A stretch of 64,000 bases of DNA, taken from assembly GCF_019242955.1 (NCBI RefSeq), contig NZ_CP066129.1, positions 2,604,001-2,668,000 on the forward strand, read 5' to 3'. The notes beneath the pieces are model-generated. The model was not told the origin of the DNA. It made no database searches and saw nothing but the letters and a program-made list of their open reading frames with translations. Made by a program: the position numbers and the translations under genes. Positions within the stretch are counted from its first letter, which is position 1, and the number at the start of each line of letters is the position of its first letter. Source of the stretch: Morganella morganii. Lineage in GTDB: Bacteria; Pseudomonadota; Gammaproteobacteria; Enterobacterales; Enterobacteriaceae. This document shows positions 34,392 to 41,772 of this stretch, piece by piece.

Positions 34392-34677
34392 GCCTCTCCG
34401 CTTCAATCTCCCGTATTGCCCGTTTATCGTGATTGCAGTTGGCAATGTATTTCATAGCATCAGCCAGCAGCTCTACGGCACCACCGAACGTCAGATCATC
34501 CGGTATATCTACCTGCTCACAATCAGCGGTCAGTTGCGGCGGAAGCGGCACCACCGGCGCGGGTATTAATTCCGGTCGCGTATCTGCGCAACTCACTGAC
34601 AGCATCAGCGGGAACAGGAGCAGCAGCGCATTCACTGTCTTTGAAAACAGTTTTGATAACAGTCTTAACTTTGACAT
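34372..34677 (-). CDS. Outer-membrane spanin Rz1
   Basis: Start at 34677 (MSKLRLLSKLFSKTVNALLL), nested out of frame in Rz. LSVSC is a lipobox and the mature part is proline-rich (PELIPAPVVPLPPQL) like Rz1 of lambda. At about 101 residues it is longer than usual and continues past the end of Rz. Rz1 joins Rz to fuse inner and outer membranes in the last step of lysis. Confidence 0.82.
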   Translation of the reverse strand: MSKLRLLSKLFSKTVNALLLLFPLMLSVSCADTRPELIPAPVVPLPPQLTADCEQVDIPDDLTFGGAVELLADAMKYIANCNHDKRAIREIEAERQKKAPE

Positions 34678-34900
34678 GCTCTGTGTCCTCGGCCCGTTTG
34701 GCTTTGATGTTGTCGAGTGCTGCGCGGTGTCTGATGGCAACGGCTGAAAGCGTAATGGTGTTTATCGCCTGCTGTGCTGATAACTGGCCTGAGAGTACTG
34801 TGTTACTCACTTTCAGCTGTTGGTTATCTCGGTAGGTGTCATATACCCACCAGGCGGCAGCAATAAACAGCGCGGCAATTACCGCTTCTTTCCGGTTCAT
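34523..34900 (-). CDS. Inner-membrane spanin Rz
   Basis: 125 residues: an N-terminal membrane helix (KEAVIAALFIAAAWWVYDTY) and a periplasmic coiled coil (DNQQLKVSNTVLSGQLSAQQ and on). Its ATG overlaps the stop of the 52-residue gene. With Rz1 embedded in the +1 frame it forms the two-component spanin. Confidence 0.88.
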   Translation of the reverse strand: MNRKEAVIAALFIAAAWWVYDTYRDNQQLKVSNTVLSGQLSAQQAINTITLSAVAIRHRAALDNIKAKRAEDTEHVKVKTVIKTVFKDSECAAAPVPADAVSELRRYATGINTRAGGAASAATDR

Positions 34901-35055
34901 AACGCTTCACACTTATAATGGATCACACCGCCCAGCGGGTTACCCGGCAGAGGCTTACAGTGATTCGGGAGTGAATACAGATAACAAACCGACAGCAGAG
35001 CAGTAGTCAGCAGGATGATAGCAATGATGATCAACGTTAAGGGGTTCCGTGGCAT
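34897..35055 (-). CDS. 52-residue membrane protein in the lysis cassette
   Basis: ATG at 35055 lies inside the end of the lysozyme gene and its TGA overlaps the Rz start. The product begins [20 protein letters not shown], has one strong membrane helix, then [20 protein letters not shown] with two cysteines. Overlap with both neighbours and a good helix support translation. Its role in lysis is unknown. Confidence 0.7.
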   Translation of the reverse strand: MPRNPLTLIIIAIILLTTALLSVCYLYSLPNHCKPLPGNPLGGVIHYKCEAL

Positions 35056-35513
35056 ACCGCGTTCTCCGTATCCCGCCGGTTAATCAGTCCGTGCCACTGC
35101 TTGCCACCGGCAAATGTCCAGCGTTTCATTTCGTCACACGCACCGGCGATATCACCGGCATTGAGTTTGCGCAGCATAGTGGAGCGCGAGAACGCGCCGG
35201 GGCCGACGTTGTAGACAAATGAATAGATGGCCGCCCGGGTATTGTCATCAATCGGCACTTTGATCATAGGATCAACCGCGCGCCGGACTTTCGTCAGGTC
35301 GTCGTGCAACAGGGCCTTGCATTCAGCGTCCGTGTACAGCTTGCCGGGCTGAATATCACTGCCGGTATGGCCATAACATACGGTGAGCACTCCGGCCACA
35401 TCACGATAAGGCGTATACTCAACACCTTCATATACGGGGATCAGCACCAGCGCACCGGCAATTGCCCCAGCAGTACAAGCAGCCATGACCTTTTTAACCA
35501 ATCGCTTATTCAT
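35037..35513 (-). CDS. SAR endolysin, GH24 lysozyme
   Basis: 158 residues similar to the phage 21/P1 lysozymes. The weakly hydrophobic start ([17 protein letters not shown]), rich in Ala and Gly, is a signal-anchor-release segment: the protein is tethered inactive and released when the membrane is depolarised. [20 protein letters not shown] holds the catalytic glutamate, aspartate and a threonine/cysteine set; [20 protein letters not shown] is the family core. It fits a pinholin upstream. Confidence 0.9.
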   Translation of the reverse strand: MNKRLVKKVMAACTAGAIAGALVLIPVYEGVEYTPYRDVAGVLTVCYGHTGSDIQPGKLYTDAECKALLHDDLTKVRRAVDPMIKVPIDDNTRAAIYSFVYNVGPGAFSRSTMLRKLNAGDIAGACDEMKRWTFAGGKQWHGLINRRDTENAVCHGTP

Positions 35514-35697
35514 GATGTTCTCCGGCTTTCAACTGAAATTCCTTCCGTTTGTAATACCAGTTCACCAGGAACGTACCGACAGTACAGATGATCCCGGCAA
35601 CAATAGCCCACTGGTCCAGAGATAAAACGCCAAAAGCAGAGGTTATAAGTCCCCAGGCGTATGCTGTAGGGCTGGAATATTTGTCAGACATGCGCAT
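35506..35697 (-). CDS. Holin, pinholin S21-like with two start codons
   Basis: About 63 residues from the ATG at 35697 (MRMSDKYSS); a second ATG at 35691 gives a protein shorter by two residues including one arginine. Phage S21 has the same arrangement (MKSMDK), where the long form is antiholin. Two helices follow ([32 protein letters not shown]) and a basic tail. The longer frame to 35811 has no ribosome site. Confidence 0.82.
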   Translation of the reverse strand: MRMSDKYSSPTAYAWGLITSAFGVLSLDQWAIVAGIICTVGTFLVNWYYKRKEFQLKAGEHHE

Positions 35698-35832
35698 ATC
35701 CACCCCCTGCGGAGTGTTCCGTATGTTGAGTGATAGGGGTAATGCCGCAACCGGGTTATATGTTTTAAACAGGTTAAAGTGAGGTGGCTGCGGCATTATT
35801 CGGAATCCCACCAGCGGCGGGAAAGCAATAAG

Positions 35833-35890
35833 AAGAGCACTGAGACCGAATACGGATTAGATAATGAGCCTGTCGTATTCCAATGCTCTT
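35833..35890. repeat. Two-step inverted repeat upstream of the lysis genes
   Basis: AAGAGCA/TGCTCTT (outer) and GAATACG/CGTATTC (inner) pair across a 19-base loop. It lies just upstream of the holin gene, where lambdoid phages have the late promoter and its antitermination site, but no promoter is obvious. A GC hairpin with A-rich flank (35,908-35,930) follows. Confidence 0.5.
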
Positions 35891-36047
35891 ATTGTTGCGG
35901 ACAATAAAAAAGGCCGCACATGGCGACCTTTGTAATACGTTTTTTTTAATTCACACAATAAATATCTGATAGATAAGTCGAGAAAAGACATGTTCACATG
36001 CTTAATCGTTTTTCAAACTTATCACGGATAAATACGTATTTTCAGGC

Positions 36048-36137
36048 TATAATGATAAGGTAACAAAAACCTGAATTTATATGAAAATAATATCGTTTAT
36101 TATTTATGCCGGTTATTCCCAAACCGGCTTTTTTTTT
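36048..36137 (+). ncRNA. Candidate small RNA C (plus strand)
   Basis: A consensus TATAAT at 36048-36053 is followed after about 55 bases by GCCGGTT/AACCGGC and nine T residues (36108-36137). There is no ribosome site or reading frame in between. A perfect terminator with a long T-run is typical of Hfq-dependent RNAs. It runs opposite to the late genes. Confidence 0.42.
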
Positions 36138-36210
36138 GTCTGAAATGAGAGCCTGATTTAGCTCAGCCAGGCTGCTATGCGCTAACAGGGCCATCGCTAC
36201 TAATATTCAG

Positions 36211-36261
36211 CTGGAACAACCGAACATGTGAACTATCCGGACATTCCGGAGAGTTGAAGCT
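36211..36261 (+). repeat. 51-bp imperfect repeat, copy a
   Basis: 41 of 51 bases equal those at 39,107-39,157 (shared AACATGT, AACTATC and GAGAGTTGAA blocks). It precedes the lipoprotein gene. Confidence 0.6.
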
Positions 36262-36367
36262 TAACGCATCCTTATATACACCATGTGCAATGATATATAT
36301 GTTTAGATTTCATTTACGTTTGTTTTGTATAATCCACAGACATTTTAAATTGAAACGGATTCAGCAA

Positions 36368-36685
36368 ATGAAAAAATCAATCGTAATACCTATTGTCCTT
36401 GGTTTCCTTTTAAGTGGCTGCGCAGTTAAAAATGACAATACCAAATTTAATGGATTAGGCCTGACATATCAGTCCGATATTCAAAAAACAGACGATGGTC
36501 ATTACCTGGCCTCCGTGGAGTCAGCTCCGGCCGCCGGTAGACAAAGTGGCGCAGAAGCTCAGGCAATTAAAAATGCAGCATCATATTGCGCCGCACAAAA
36601 CAAGGCTGTAAAAGTGATAAAGACAGAAATCGATTCTCATTTAGTTGTGAACGGTGTAGCCCACGTTACTTTTGAATGCAAATAA
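36368..36685 (+). CDS. Prophage lipoprotein (moron)
   Basis: 105 residues from the ATG at 36368. MKKSIVIPIVLGFLLSGC is a clean lipoprotein signal (LLSGC, Cys18). The mature part (HYLASVESAPAAGRQSGAEA, then NAASYCAAQNKAVKVIKTEI) resembles small YajG/DUF-type envelope lipoproteins with a C-terminal beta motif (VVNGVAHVTFECK). It is on the opposite strand to the late genes and overlaps the end of the broken methyltransferase gene, as expected for a moron expressed in the lysogen. Confidence 0.78.
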   Translation: MKKSIVIPIVLGFLLSGCAVKNDNTKFNGLGLTYQSDIQKTDDGHYLASVESAPAAGRQSGAEAQAIKNAASYCAAQNKAVKVIKTEIDSHLVVNGVAHVTFECK

Positions 36686-37472
36686 GCGATATCTGTCAGT
36701 TCCCGCTTCGTCCGCTCAAACCGCTCCGCTTCCATTTCCACACCCAGAACGCGGCGGTTGTACTTCAGGGGTGCTTTCAGTGTCGCCCCTGATCCCATAA
36801 AGAAATCAGCGACCAGATCACCTTCCCGGCTGCTAGCTTTTATGATGTGCTCCATCATTGCGGCCGGTTTTTCACAGGGGTGCTTTCCGGGGTAATACTG
36901 AACCGGCGGAAATGTCCACACATCGGTATAAGTCACATCAACTGATACCATGAAGTAACGGCGCAACAACTGATACTGATCTGACAGTTCGTAATATTCA
37001 CGCCGGAGGGTGCGCAGCTCACTGACCAGATCATCATGTTCACGGCATGAAGGGTTATTTCGCTGACACTCTGCGGCTTTCCTCTGAAAAAGTGCCTGTA
37101 ATTTTCGGTAATCCACTTCATTCGGTAACTGCCACTGACTATACCCGAACCAATGTGACGACATCTGCTTGCCGGTTGCCTGGTCAATTTCTTTTGCCGT
37201 GATACCCAATGCATCACGCGCCTGCCGGAAATACTCAATCAGCGGGTTAAACACATTTTTCTTTAATTCATTCCGCCGCTGATGGTACTCACTGCCTCTT
37301 CCTTTTACCTGTCCCTGATAGTGCTCTGCAAACAGAACCCGCTCAGTAGACGGGGAAAAACAACGCAGGCTTTCTTTGTTTTGCTACCGCCATGGACCGG
37401 AAGGGTTTTGATATAGCTGAGTGAGTCGTCGTTAACCAAATTAACACTGTTTAAATTAACAGTGTTTTTCAT
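36637..37472 (-). pseudogene. Phage DNA adenine methyltransferase, deleted and frameshifted
   Basis: The first 24 codons (37472, MKNTVNLNSVNLVNDDSLSY then IKTLP) are the start of phage site-specific DNA methyltransferases. They then join, in another frame, PSGPWR, a TAG, and QNKESLRCFSPSTERVLFAE, which in intact relatives lies roughly 90 residues later. The 205-residue C-terminal part from 37254 keeps the SAM-binding DLVADFFMGSGATLKAPL. The missing part includes the catalytic DPPY region, so no active enzyme can be made. The frame change shows that the deletion is not a multiple of three. Confidence 0.85.
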
Positions 37473-37626
37473 AGATCAGGGTAATCTTTTTTGTTAAGCT
37501 CACTTTGCTTTGTGCAAACAAGTAGTGGGCCTTTGGTTTATCCGTGATCGCTATAACGAGTGAATGGCTGGGAAGGTGCTACCAACCCCCACCAGCCGCC
37601 CATTTCACAGTTTAAAGTCGTTTGAA

Positions 37627-37776
37627 TCACTCACCGTTGCCGCAGTCTTTCAAAAGACCGGCAAGGCTGAACTGAGTAAGAAGAAGTCGGCAACGCGGCA
37701 TGGGAAGCCCTGACAAGGCAGCCGCATCGCTGACAGAGAAAATTCCGCCTGGTAACACCTCCGCCGCTGTTGTCAT
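37627..37776 (-). CDS. 49-residue putative winged-helix protein
   Basis: A short frame with AGAGTG ahead of the ATG at 37776. The product MTTAAEVLPGGIFSVSDAAA continues as LSGLPMPRCRLLLTQFSLAG and ends LLKDCGNGE. The pattern of a helix, SDAAALSGLP turn and a helix with RCRLLLTQ looks like a minimal helix-turn-helix. It may be a full small regulator or the relic of a longer one. It lies between the methyltransferase relic and the b561 gene. Confidence 0.42.
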   Translation of the reverse strand: MTTAAEVLPGGIFSVSDAAALSGLPMPRCRLLLTQFSLAGLLKDCGNGE

Positions 37777-37885
37777 ATCACTCTGTTTTAAAATGACATT
37801 TTATAACTTCGGTCAGTTATTGTGCATAACTACACATGTAACTCTGACTAAAAGTAACAGCAAGTCTTATATTTATTTCATGTAA

Positions 37886-37911
37886 TAAAAAAACCCGCGA
37901 GTGCGCGGTTT
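37886..37911 (-). terminator. Minus-strand terminator
   Basis: AACCGCG and CGCGGGTT pair around CACT and are followed by seven T residues on the minus strand. No gene on this strand is seen directly upstream; the 37,912-38,062 gap is AT-rich and apparently a promoter region for the b561 gene. Confidence 0.6.
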
Positions 37912-38062
37912 AGAATTTGCGTAGTGTGAATATGTATAGAAATCCCACTATCGGAATATAATAAGGCACTTTCGGACAACATGGAATTATGCACAACATT
38001 ACCTCATTTATCTGGCAGGAATGATATATTACATATGTTTATTATTCGATTTTGGGGCATAT

Positions 38063-38644
38063 ATGAATCTGACAAGAGAAATATGGTATTTTTTCAGCCT
38101 GTATCAATCACGTAAAGTACGATTGTTGCATTGTGCAGTCCTGATTTTTGTTTTGGCGCAAATCATTATCAGTAATTGGATGAAAGGCACAAAATCCCCT
38201 GTTATACCTCCGCTGGATTGGACTTATTTTTTCACATGGGCTCATATCACTATTGGTTTTTGCTTATTTTTCATTACATTACTCTTAATTATTGTATGCC
38301 TCCATGAAAGGGGAATGCGGTATTTTTATCCCTATCTTTGGGGAGATATTGTCCCATTGAAAAATGATATAAAACAACTGATGAAGCTAAAGCTACCAGA
38401 CAGCGCTCCAAGGGGGTTGGCCGCCGTAGTTCAGGGATTGGGACTCGGGGCATTATCGATAGTCATCATATCAGGAATAATATGGTTTTTTTTATGGTTA
38501 CAGCATTCACCATCAGCATTAGAGGCGAGAAACATCCATAAATCATTAACCGTGCTAATAGAAATATATATCTATGGACATGGTGGATTTGGACTTATCC
38601 ATTTTTTTCTATGGTACAAAAAATCAAAAAATAATCATCAGTAA
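38063..38644 (+). CDS. Prophage-borne cytochrome b561-type membrane protein
   Basis: From the ATG at 38063 the product has about 193 residues and four membrane helices (LLHCAVLIFVLAQIIISNWM; ITIGFCLFFITLLLIIVCLH; LGLGALSIVIISGIIWFFLW; and a last one with GHGGFGLIHFFLWY). Histidines near the helix ends, at LLHCAV, TWAHITIGF, and GHGGFGLIHF, are placed as haem ligands in b561/CybB-like proteins. It would carry electrons across the inner membrane between quinol and an unknown partner. It is a plus-strand moron within the late side of the prophage. Confidence 0.75.
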   Translation: MNLTREIWYFFSLYQSRKVRLLHCAVLIFVLAQIIISNWMKGTKSPVIPPLDWTYFFTWAHITIGFCLFFITLLLIIVCLHERGMRYFYPYLWGDIVPLKNDIKQLMKLKLPDSAPRGLAAVVQGLGLGALSIVIISGIIWFFLWLQHSPSALEARNIHKSLTVLIEIYIYGHGGFGLIHFFLWYKKSKNNHQ

Positions 38645-38850
38645 TCCCTCTGAAACCAAACGGGCAGTTTGTCAAAAAAACTGTCCGTAATAAACAGCCA
38701 GTTAAATGTCATAATGTTACATATCAAAACAACAATTTTACTCAATATGGTACTTGCCAACCAAATCATCATAAAACGGCTTCCAATTACTTCGCCAAGT
38801 CCACTTATATTTGGTATCAGATGTTTTATCGCCTGATAATCCACCGACAA
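38638..38850 (-). CDS. Uncertain small membrane protein
   Basis: A 70-residue frame from a TTG, with one hydrophobic stretch (IWLASTILSKIVVLICNIMT). It converges with the b561 gene and overlaps it by seven bases. In another frame, an ATG at about 38,860 starts MRVVVGGLSGDKTSDTKYKW. I cannot tell which, if either, is expressed. Confidence 0.28.
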   Translation of the reverse strand: MSVDYQAIKHLIPNISGLGEVIGSRFMMIWLASTILSKIVVLICNIMTFNWLFITDSFFDKLPVWFQRDY

Positions 38851-38869
38851 CGACTCTCATTTCTCCCCA

Positions 38870-39106
38870 TGACCTGAGCATTTCTGACAGCTCTTAAATA
38901 CCAGTGCCCTCTAATTCACTCGGTTCGCCATAATAACTACCCCCCTTTGCAGCGGCACGCGCCGACAGGTCAGCCCTTTTCCACCGCAGTGCTGGTGCTG
39001 ACAGACTACCCCCACTAACGGGTGTAATCCTTAAATGCCATTGTGATCGGAATTTTAATATATTGAGTACTACGAACCAAAACTCAATAGCATGGTAATC
39101 AGGTGT
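38870..39106 (-). other. Region without a clear gene; possible relic
   Basis: The minus strand holds ATGGCATTTAAGG (near 39,045), a frame soon closed, and in another frame SGGSLSAPALRWKRADLSAR followed by AAAKGGSYYGEPSELEG. The second looks like protein but has no start, so the two may be halves of a small frameshifted phage gene. Confidence 0.3.
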
Positions 39107-39157
39107 TCGGAATAACCAAACATGTAAACTATCTGTAAATTCCTGAGAGTTGAATCT
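39107..39157 (+). repeat. 51-bp imperfect repeat, copy b
   Basis: The partner of 36,211-36,261 (80 % identical by hand count). Both copies lie beside morons or small genes and may be remnants of the same inserted module. Confidence 0.6.
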
Positions 39158-39184
39158 GTGAGTTATCGTTACAAATTAGAGATA

Positions 39185-39210
39185 TAAAAAAGCCCCACCG
39201 AAGTGAGGCT
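39185..39210 (-). terminator. UUCG-loop terminator after the 35-residue gene
   Basis: AGCCTCAC and GTGGGGCT pair around TTCG on the minus strand, followed by six T residues. It is nearly the same as the two host hairpins at 9,853 and 10,016. Confidence 0.75.
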
Positions 39211-39240
39211 CATAATTCTTCAGTCAACACCGTAAGAAAA

Positions 39241-39348
39241 TCACTTAAACCCATTCACCATTGCAAAAACAACTAAAAGCAGCAGTACGACAATAAAAAG
39301 GTTTTTAGTAAACATAAGAGCATAACTGAAAATAGTTTTTCTATTCAC
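39241..39348 (-). CDS. 35-residue single-helix membrane microprotein
   Basis: GTG at 39348 follows AAGGAAATACCT. The product starts MNRKTIFSYALMFTKNLFIV and ends VVLLLLVVFAMVNGFK: a basic start, one membrane helix and a short tail. It has its own ribosome site and a terminator 30 bases after the stop. Size and shape recall small membrane proteins and type I toxins. No antisense RNA promoter was identified. Confidence 0.55.
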   Translation of the reverse strand: MNRKTIFSYALMFTKNLFIVVLLLLVVFAMVNGFK

Positions 39349-39503
39349 AGGTATTTCCTTAGGAAAATATTCCAGTTGGATACCACATTTATTTTAAGTA
39401 ATAACCCGCACTTGCAAGATTTACTATTAATAGCAATGAGGTAAGGCGATCCTGGTATTATAGCTCTTTCTCAAAAAACAGACTGCCTATTGTACCAGAT
39501 AAC

Positions 39504-39530
39504 AAAAAACCCCGACATTGCGAGGTTTAA
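39504..39530 (-). terminator. Terminator of the cold-shock operon
   Basis: AACCTCG and CGGGGTT pair around CAATGT on the minus strand, followed by six T residues, 20 bases after the YmcF-like stop. Confidence 0.65.
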
Positions 39531-39550
39531 AATAATTGACTATTTAATGC

Positions 39551-39685
39551 TTAGTTGGTTTCTGCTTTCATCACACTTTTGCAAAAAATACATCTTGCTC
39601 CATGCGGGTTACTTAATGAAATATCAAATTGTGATGTTCGGTATTGTGAACCGCTACAGCATGGGCATTTAAAATAGAAAGCAAT
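39551..39685 (-). CDS. YmcF/YnfQ-like zinc-ribbon cold-shock microprotein with non-AUG start
   Basis: The minus frame from an ATT at 39685 gives 44 residues: IAFYFKCPCCSGSQYRTSQF, then DISLSNPHGARCIFCKS. The CPCC and CIFC pairs and the SQYRTS and NP-GA-CIFCKS blocks match E. coli YmcF and YnfQ, small cold-shock proteins encoded just behind cspH and cspI and known to start at ATT. Here too the gene follows a csp gene by 13 bases. It has no ATG in frame, so ATT or the preceding ATC must start it. The four cysteines should bind one zinc ion. The role is unknown. Confidence 0.8.
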   Translation of the reverse strand: MAFYFKCPCCSGSQYRTSQFDISLSNPHGARCIFCKSVMKAETN

Positions 39686-39698
39686 GATTATATTGTCT

Positions 39699-39911
39699 TT
39701 AAAGCGCCACCACATTACCAGCGGCAGGACCTTTCATTCCGTTTTCCATGGTAAATGATACCTCCTGACCTTCGATTAAGGATTTGAAGTTATCACTCTG
39801 AATTGCAGAGAAATGAACAAAAACATCCTTACTACCATCTTTAGGAGTAATGAAGCCAAAACCTTTATCATCGTTAAACCATTTTACTGAACCAGTCATT
39901 GTATTAGACAT
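39699..39911 (-). CDS. Cold-shock protein, CspA family
   Basis: The ATG at 39911 follows AAAGGAAATTCT and gives 70 residues: [20 protein letters not shown] carries RNP1 (KGFGFI) and DVFVHFSAI carries RNP2, ending [10 protein letters not shown]. It binds single-stranded RNA and DNA and melts RNA structure in the cold. A long untranslated leader (from about 40,200) is likely, as in cspA. Csp genes of this type are common prophage cargo (cspB, cspF, cspI in E. coli). Confidence 0.93.
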   Translation of the reverse strand: MSNTMTGSVKWFNDDKGFGFITPKDGSKDVFVHFSAIQSDNFKSLIEGQEVSFTMENGMKGPAAGNVVAL

Positions 39912-40206
39912 AGAATTTCCTTTAATTTTTTTGATTGCCATAAGGCATATGCGGTTTGTTTTTTATTTTTACTTATGGGAATTAATTAGAAGGAATTCGC
40001 AATGAAGTGGTATCGAGGATAACGCTAAATGGTGAACGACTTTAAACTGACTAGCATAAATAGGCCTGTACTTCCAAACCAGTGAGATCATTAAGCCACA
40101 GATGTTCACATATAGCAAATTATATTATTTTATCCCTCAAATGTTACGTATCACCACACGTAAACCACAACTGATTTTAACAACTTATCTTATCTGTTTA
40201 TCAACA
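39912..40206 (-). promoter_or_regulatory. csp leader and promoter region
   Basis: 295 bases without a gene, between the Q terminator and the csp start. AT-rich with short imperfect inverted repeats; csp genes usually have a 100-200-base temperature-responsive leader, so that role is likely. No cold box could be placed with confidence. Confidence 0.4.
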
Positions 40207-40234
40207 TAAAAAAACCCCGTAAAAACGGGGGTTT
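40207..40234 (-). terminator. Terminator after the Q-like gene
   Basis: AACCCCCGT and ACGGGGTT pair around TTTT and are followed by seven T residues on the minus strand. Confidence 0.75.
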
Positions 40235-40287
40235 CAGTTCATAATCAATAAGACACAGAAATAACTCTGATCACAATAGCGTCTTTT

Positions 40288-40725
40288 TTACGATCGTAAA
40301 GTATTAATTTTTAAATCATGTAATTTGTTCATAAATGTCCGCATACCTCCACGATGTGATGTACCGTCCATTTCCAGTTTTATATCTCCCATTATGAGCA
40401 TTCCTTCCACCAGCCCTTCTGCCTTCTGGAGTTTTTTCCCTATGTGAGTGTCTGAGCACCCGTATTTCTTGGCCAACTGAATAAACGTCTTACCGAAAAC
40501 ATAGTAATCAAAAAGCAGATCATGCATATCGCTGTTGCGGATGTTCAGTTTTGCCATAATGCCGGATATCACCAGTGCATCATTATCAGTACATTGCTGA
40601 CGACTCTTAACCTTTACGGGGATAAGCCCTTTAAACCCGGCGGCAATTGATGACCAGGTTACAGATTCCGGGTTATCCGCAACCCATGCCCCCCAGCGTT
40701 CTAATATCATCTGAATATTGCTCAT
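40288..40725 (-). CDS. Antiterminator Q-family protein
   Basis: 145 residues: [20 protein letters not shown] is the typical start of one Q family in lambdoid prophages. A helix-turn-helix follows around [21 protein letters not shown] binds DNA at the late promoter and lets RNA polymerase pass the terminators in the late operon; several such terminators are present at 33,575, 27,611, 26,117 and 14,991. It is the last gene of the rightward early operon and ends in a terminator. Confidence 0.85.
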   Translation of the reverse strand: MSNIQMILERWGAWVADNPESVTWSSIAAGFKGLIPVKVKSRQQCTDNDALVISGIMAKLNIRNSDMHDLLFDYYVFGKTFIQLAKKYGCSDTHIGKKLQKAEGLVEGMLIMGDIKLEMDGTSHRGGMRTFMNKLHDLKINTLRS

Positions 40726-40755
40726 CGTTTATCTCTCCGCACTCCGTACAGCGCA

Positions 40756-41772
40756 TTAACCAAAAACACCGATCCCGTATGACCGGTTCATAAACTTAAA
40801 TAACAACTCCAGCTGGCTGCCGTGTTTCCGCTCCCAGGCGTTCACATCCCGGTGTAACTCGTCATGGTGAATACGGCACAGCGGGATGGTAAAAATGTCG
40901 TGTGCCTTTGTACCGGTACCGCCGGTGCCGTGCCCGATGATGTGATGCGGGTCATCTGCCTGCTGACCACATACGCAACACGGCTGACTCTTCACCCATT
41001 GCAGGTACTTCGGACACTCCCAGCGCTTTAACTTCGGGATCCGCATAAAACTTGCTGGTGGTTCCGGCTCTATATCAGGAACAATGACAGGTTTTATCTG
41101 CTCAACGATGTCCTGAACAATCCGGCTGTGTGAGCGCGTCCGGTGAACGATGGAATGCTCCGTCATGGTGCCGGTTATCTCTTCTTCCGGTGACTGCATC
41201 AGAATGTAAGAACAGATGAAGGCCGGAAGATGCTCACTGACACGATGCATCACAGACCAGGTGAACAAATCGGAAGGATTCAGAAGATGATCGCCGGGCA
41301 ACCGTAAATCGATAAATATGCTCTGCGCCACAAATGCCCGCTGGTTGCGTAACAGAATTTTGTCCGCCTGCTGCTGGCAGTACTCTCCCTTCCTGAGAAT
41401 ATTGTCATGATGCCAGCACGTCCGGATAAAACCGTCTTTGTGGCGGGTCATGGTCAGTTCATGGTGATGATACGGATCTGCTTCGTCGTCAATCTGGCAA
41501 TGATTTACTGATGAAACGTAATGACGAAATCCCTGTAAACCACCGGCAGCTTTTACCACGGCGGGATTGTCCAGGAAACGCAGTACCCGCTCATCTGTCA
41601 GCAGCGGCTGTGCATCTGCAGGAACGCGGCCGGACGGAATGCCATCCATTGAACGGGGAGCCGCACTCACAACATAACGGGCACCGTTCCGGAAGTTGCA
41701 AATCTCAGCACCGGGATTAAACATCAGGATCCGGGTATCTTTCTGAACAAAGCCGGTTAACAGGTAATTCAT
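40756..41772 (-). CDS. DUF968 / Ref-like nuclease-domain protein
   Basis: 338 residues. The C-terminal half contains CCVCGQQADDPHHIIGHGTG followed by IFTIPLCRIHHDELH, a zinc-bound HNH-like fold as in DUF968 and the P1 Ref nuclease (a RecA-dependent endonuclease). The N-terminal part (LRFLDNPAVVKAAGGLQGFR) is specific for this family. It overlaps the KilA-N gene stop by one base. It is likely used in phage recombination. Confidence 0.87.
   Translation of the reverse strand: MNYLLTGFVQKDTRILMFNPGAEICNFRNGARYVVSAAPRSMDGIPSGRVPADAQPLLTDERVLRFLDNPAVVKAAGGLQGFRHYVSSVNHCQIDDEADPYHHHELTMTRHKDGFIRTCWHHDNILRKGEYCQQQADKILLRNQRAFVAQSIFIDLRLPGDHLLNPSDLFTWSVMHRVSEHLPAFICSYILMQSPEEEITGTMTEHSIVHRTRSHSRIVQDIVEQIKPVIVPDIEPEPPASFMRIPKLKRWECPKYLQWVKSQPCCVCGQQADDPHHIIGHGTGGTGTKAHDIFTIPLCRIHHDELHRDVNAWERKHGSQLELLFKFMNRSYGIGVFG

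Noticed and set aside
39490-39672. Plus-strand frame of 60 codons
   Set aside because: It is antisense to the YmcF-like gene and begins in the csp operon terminator.
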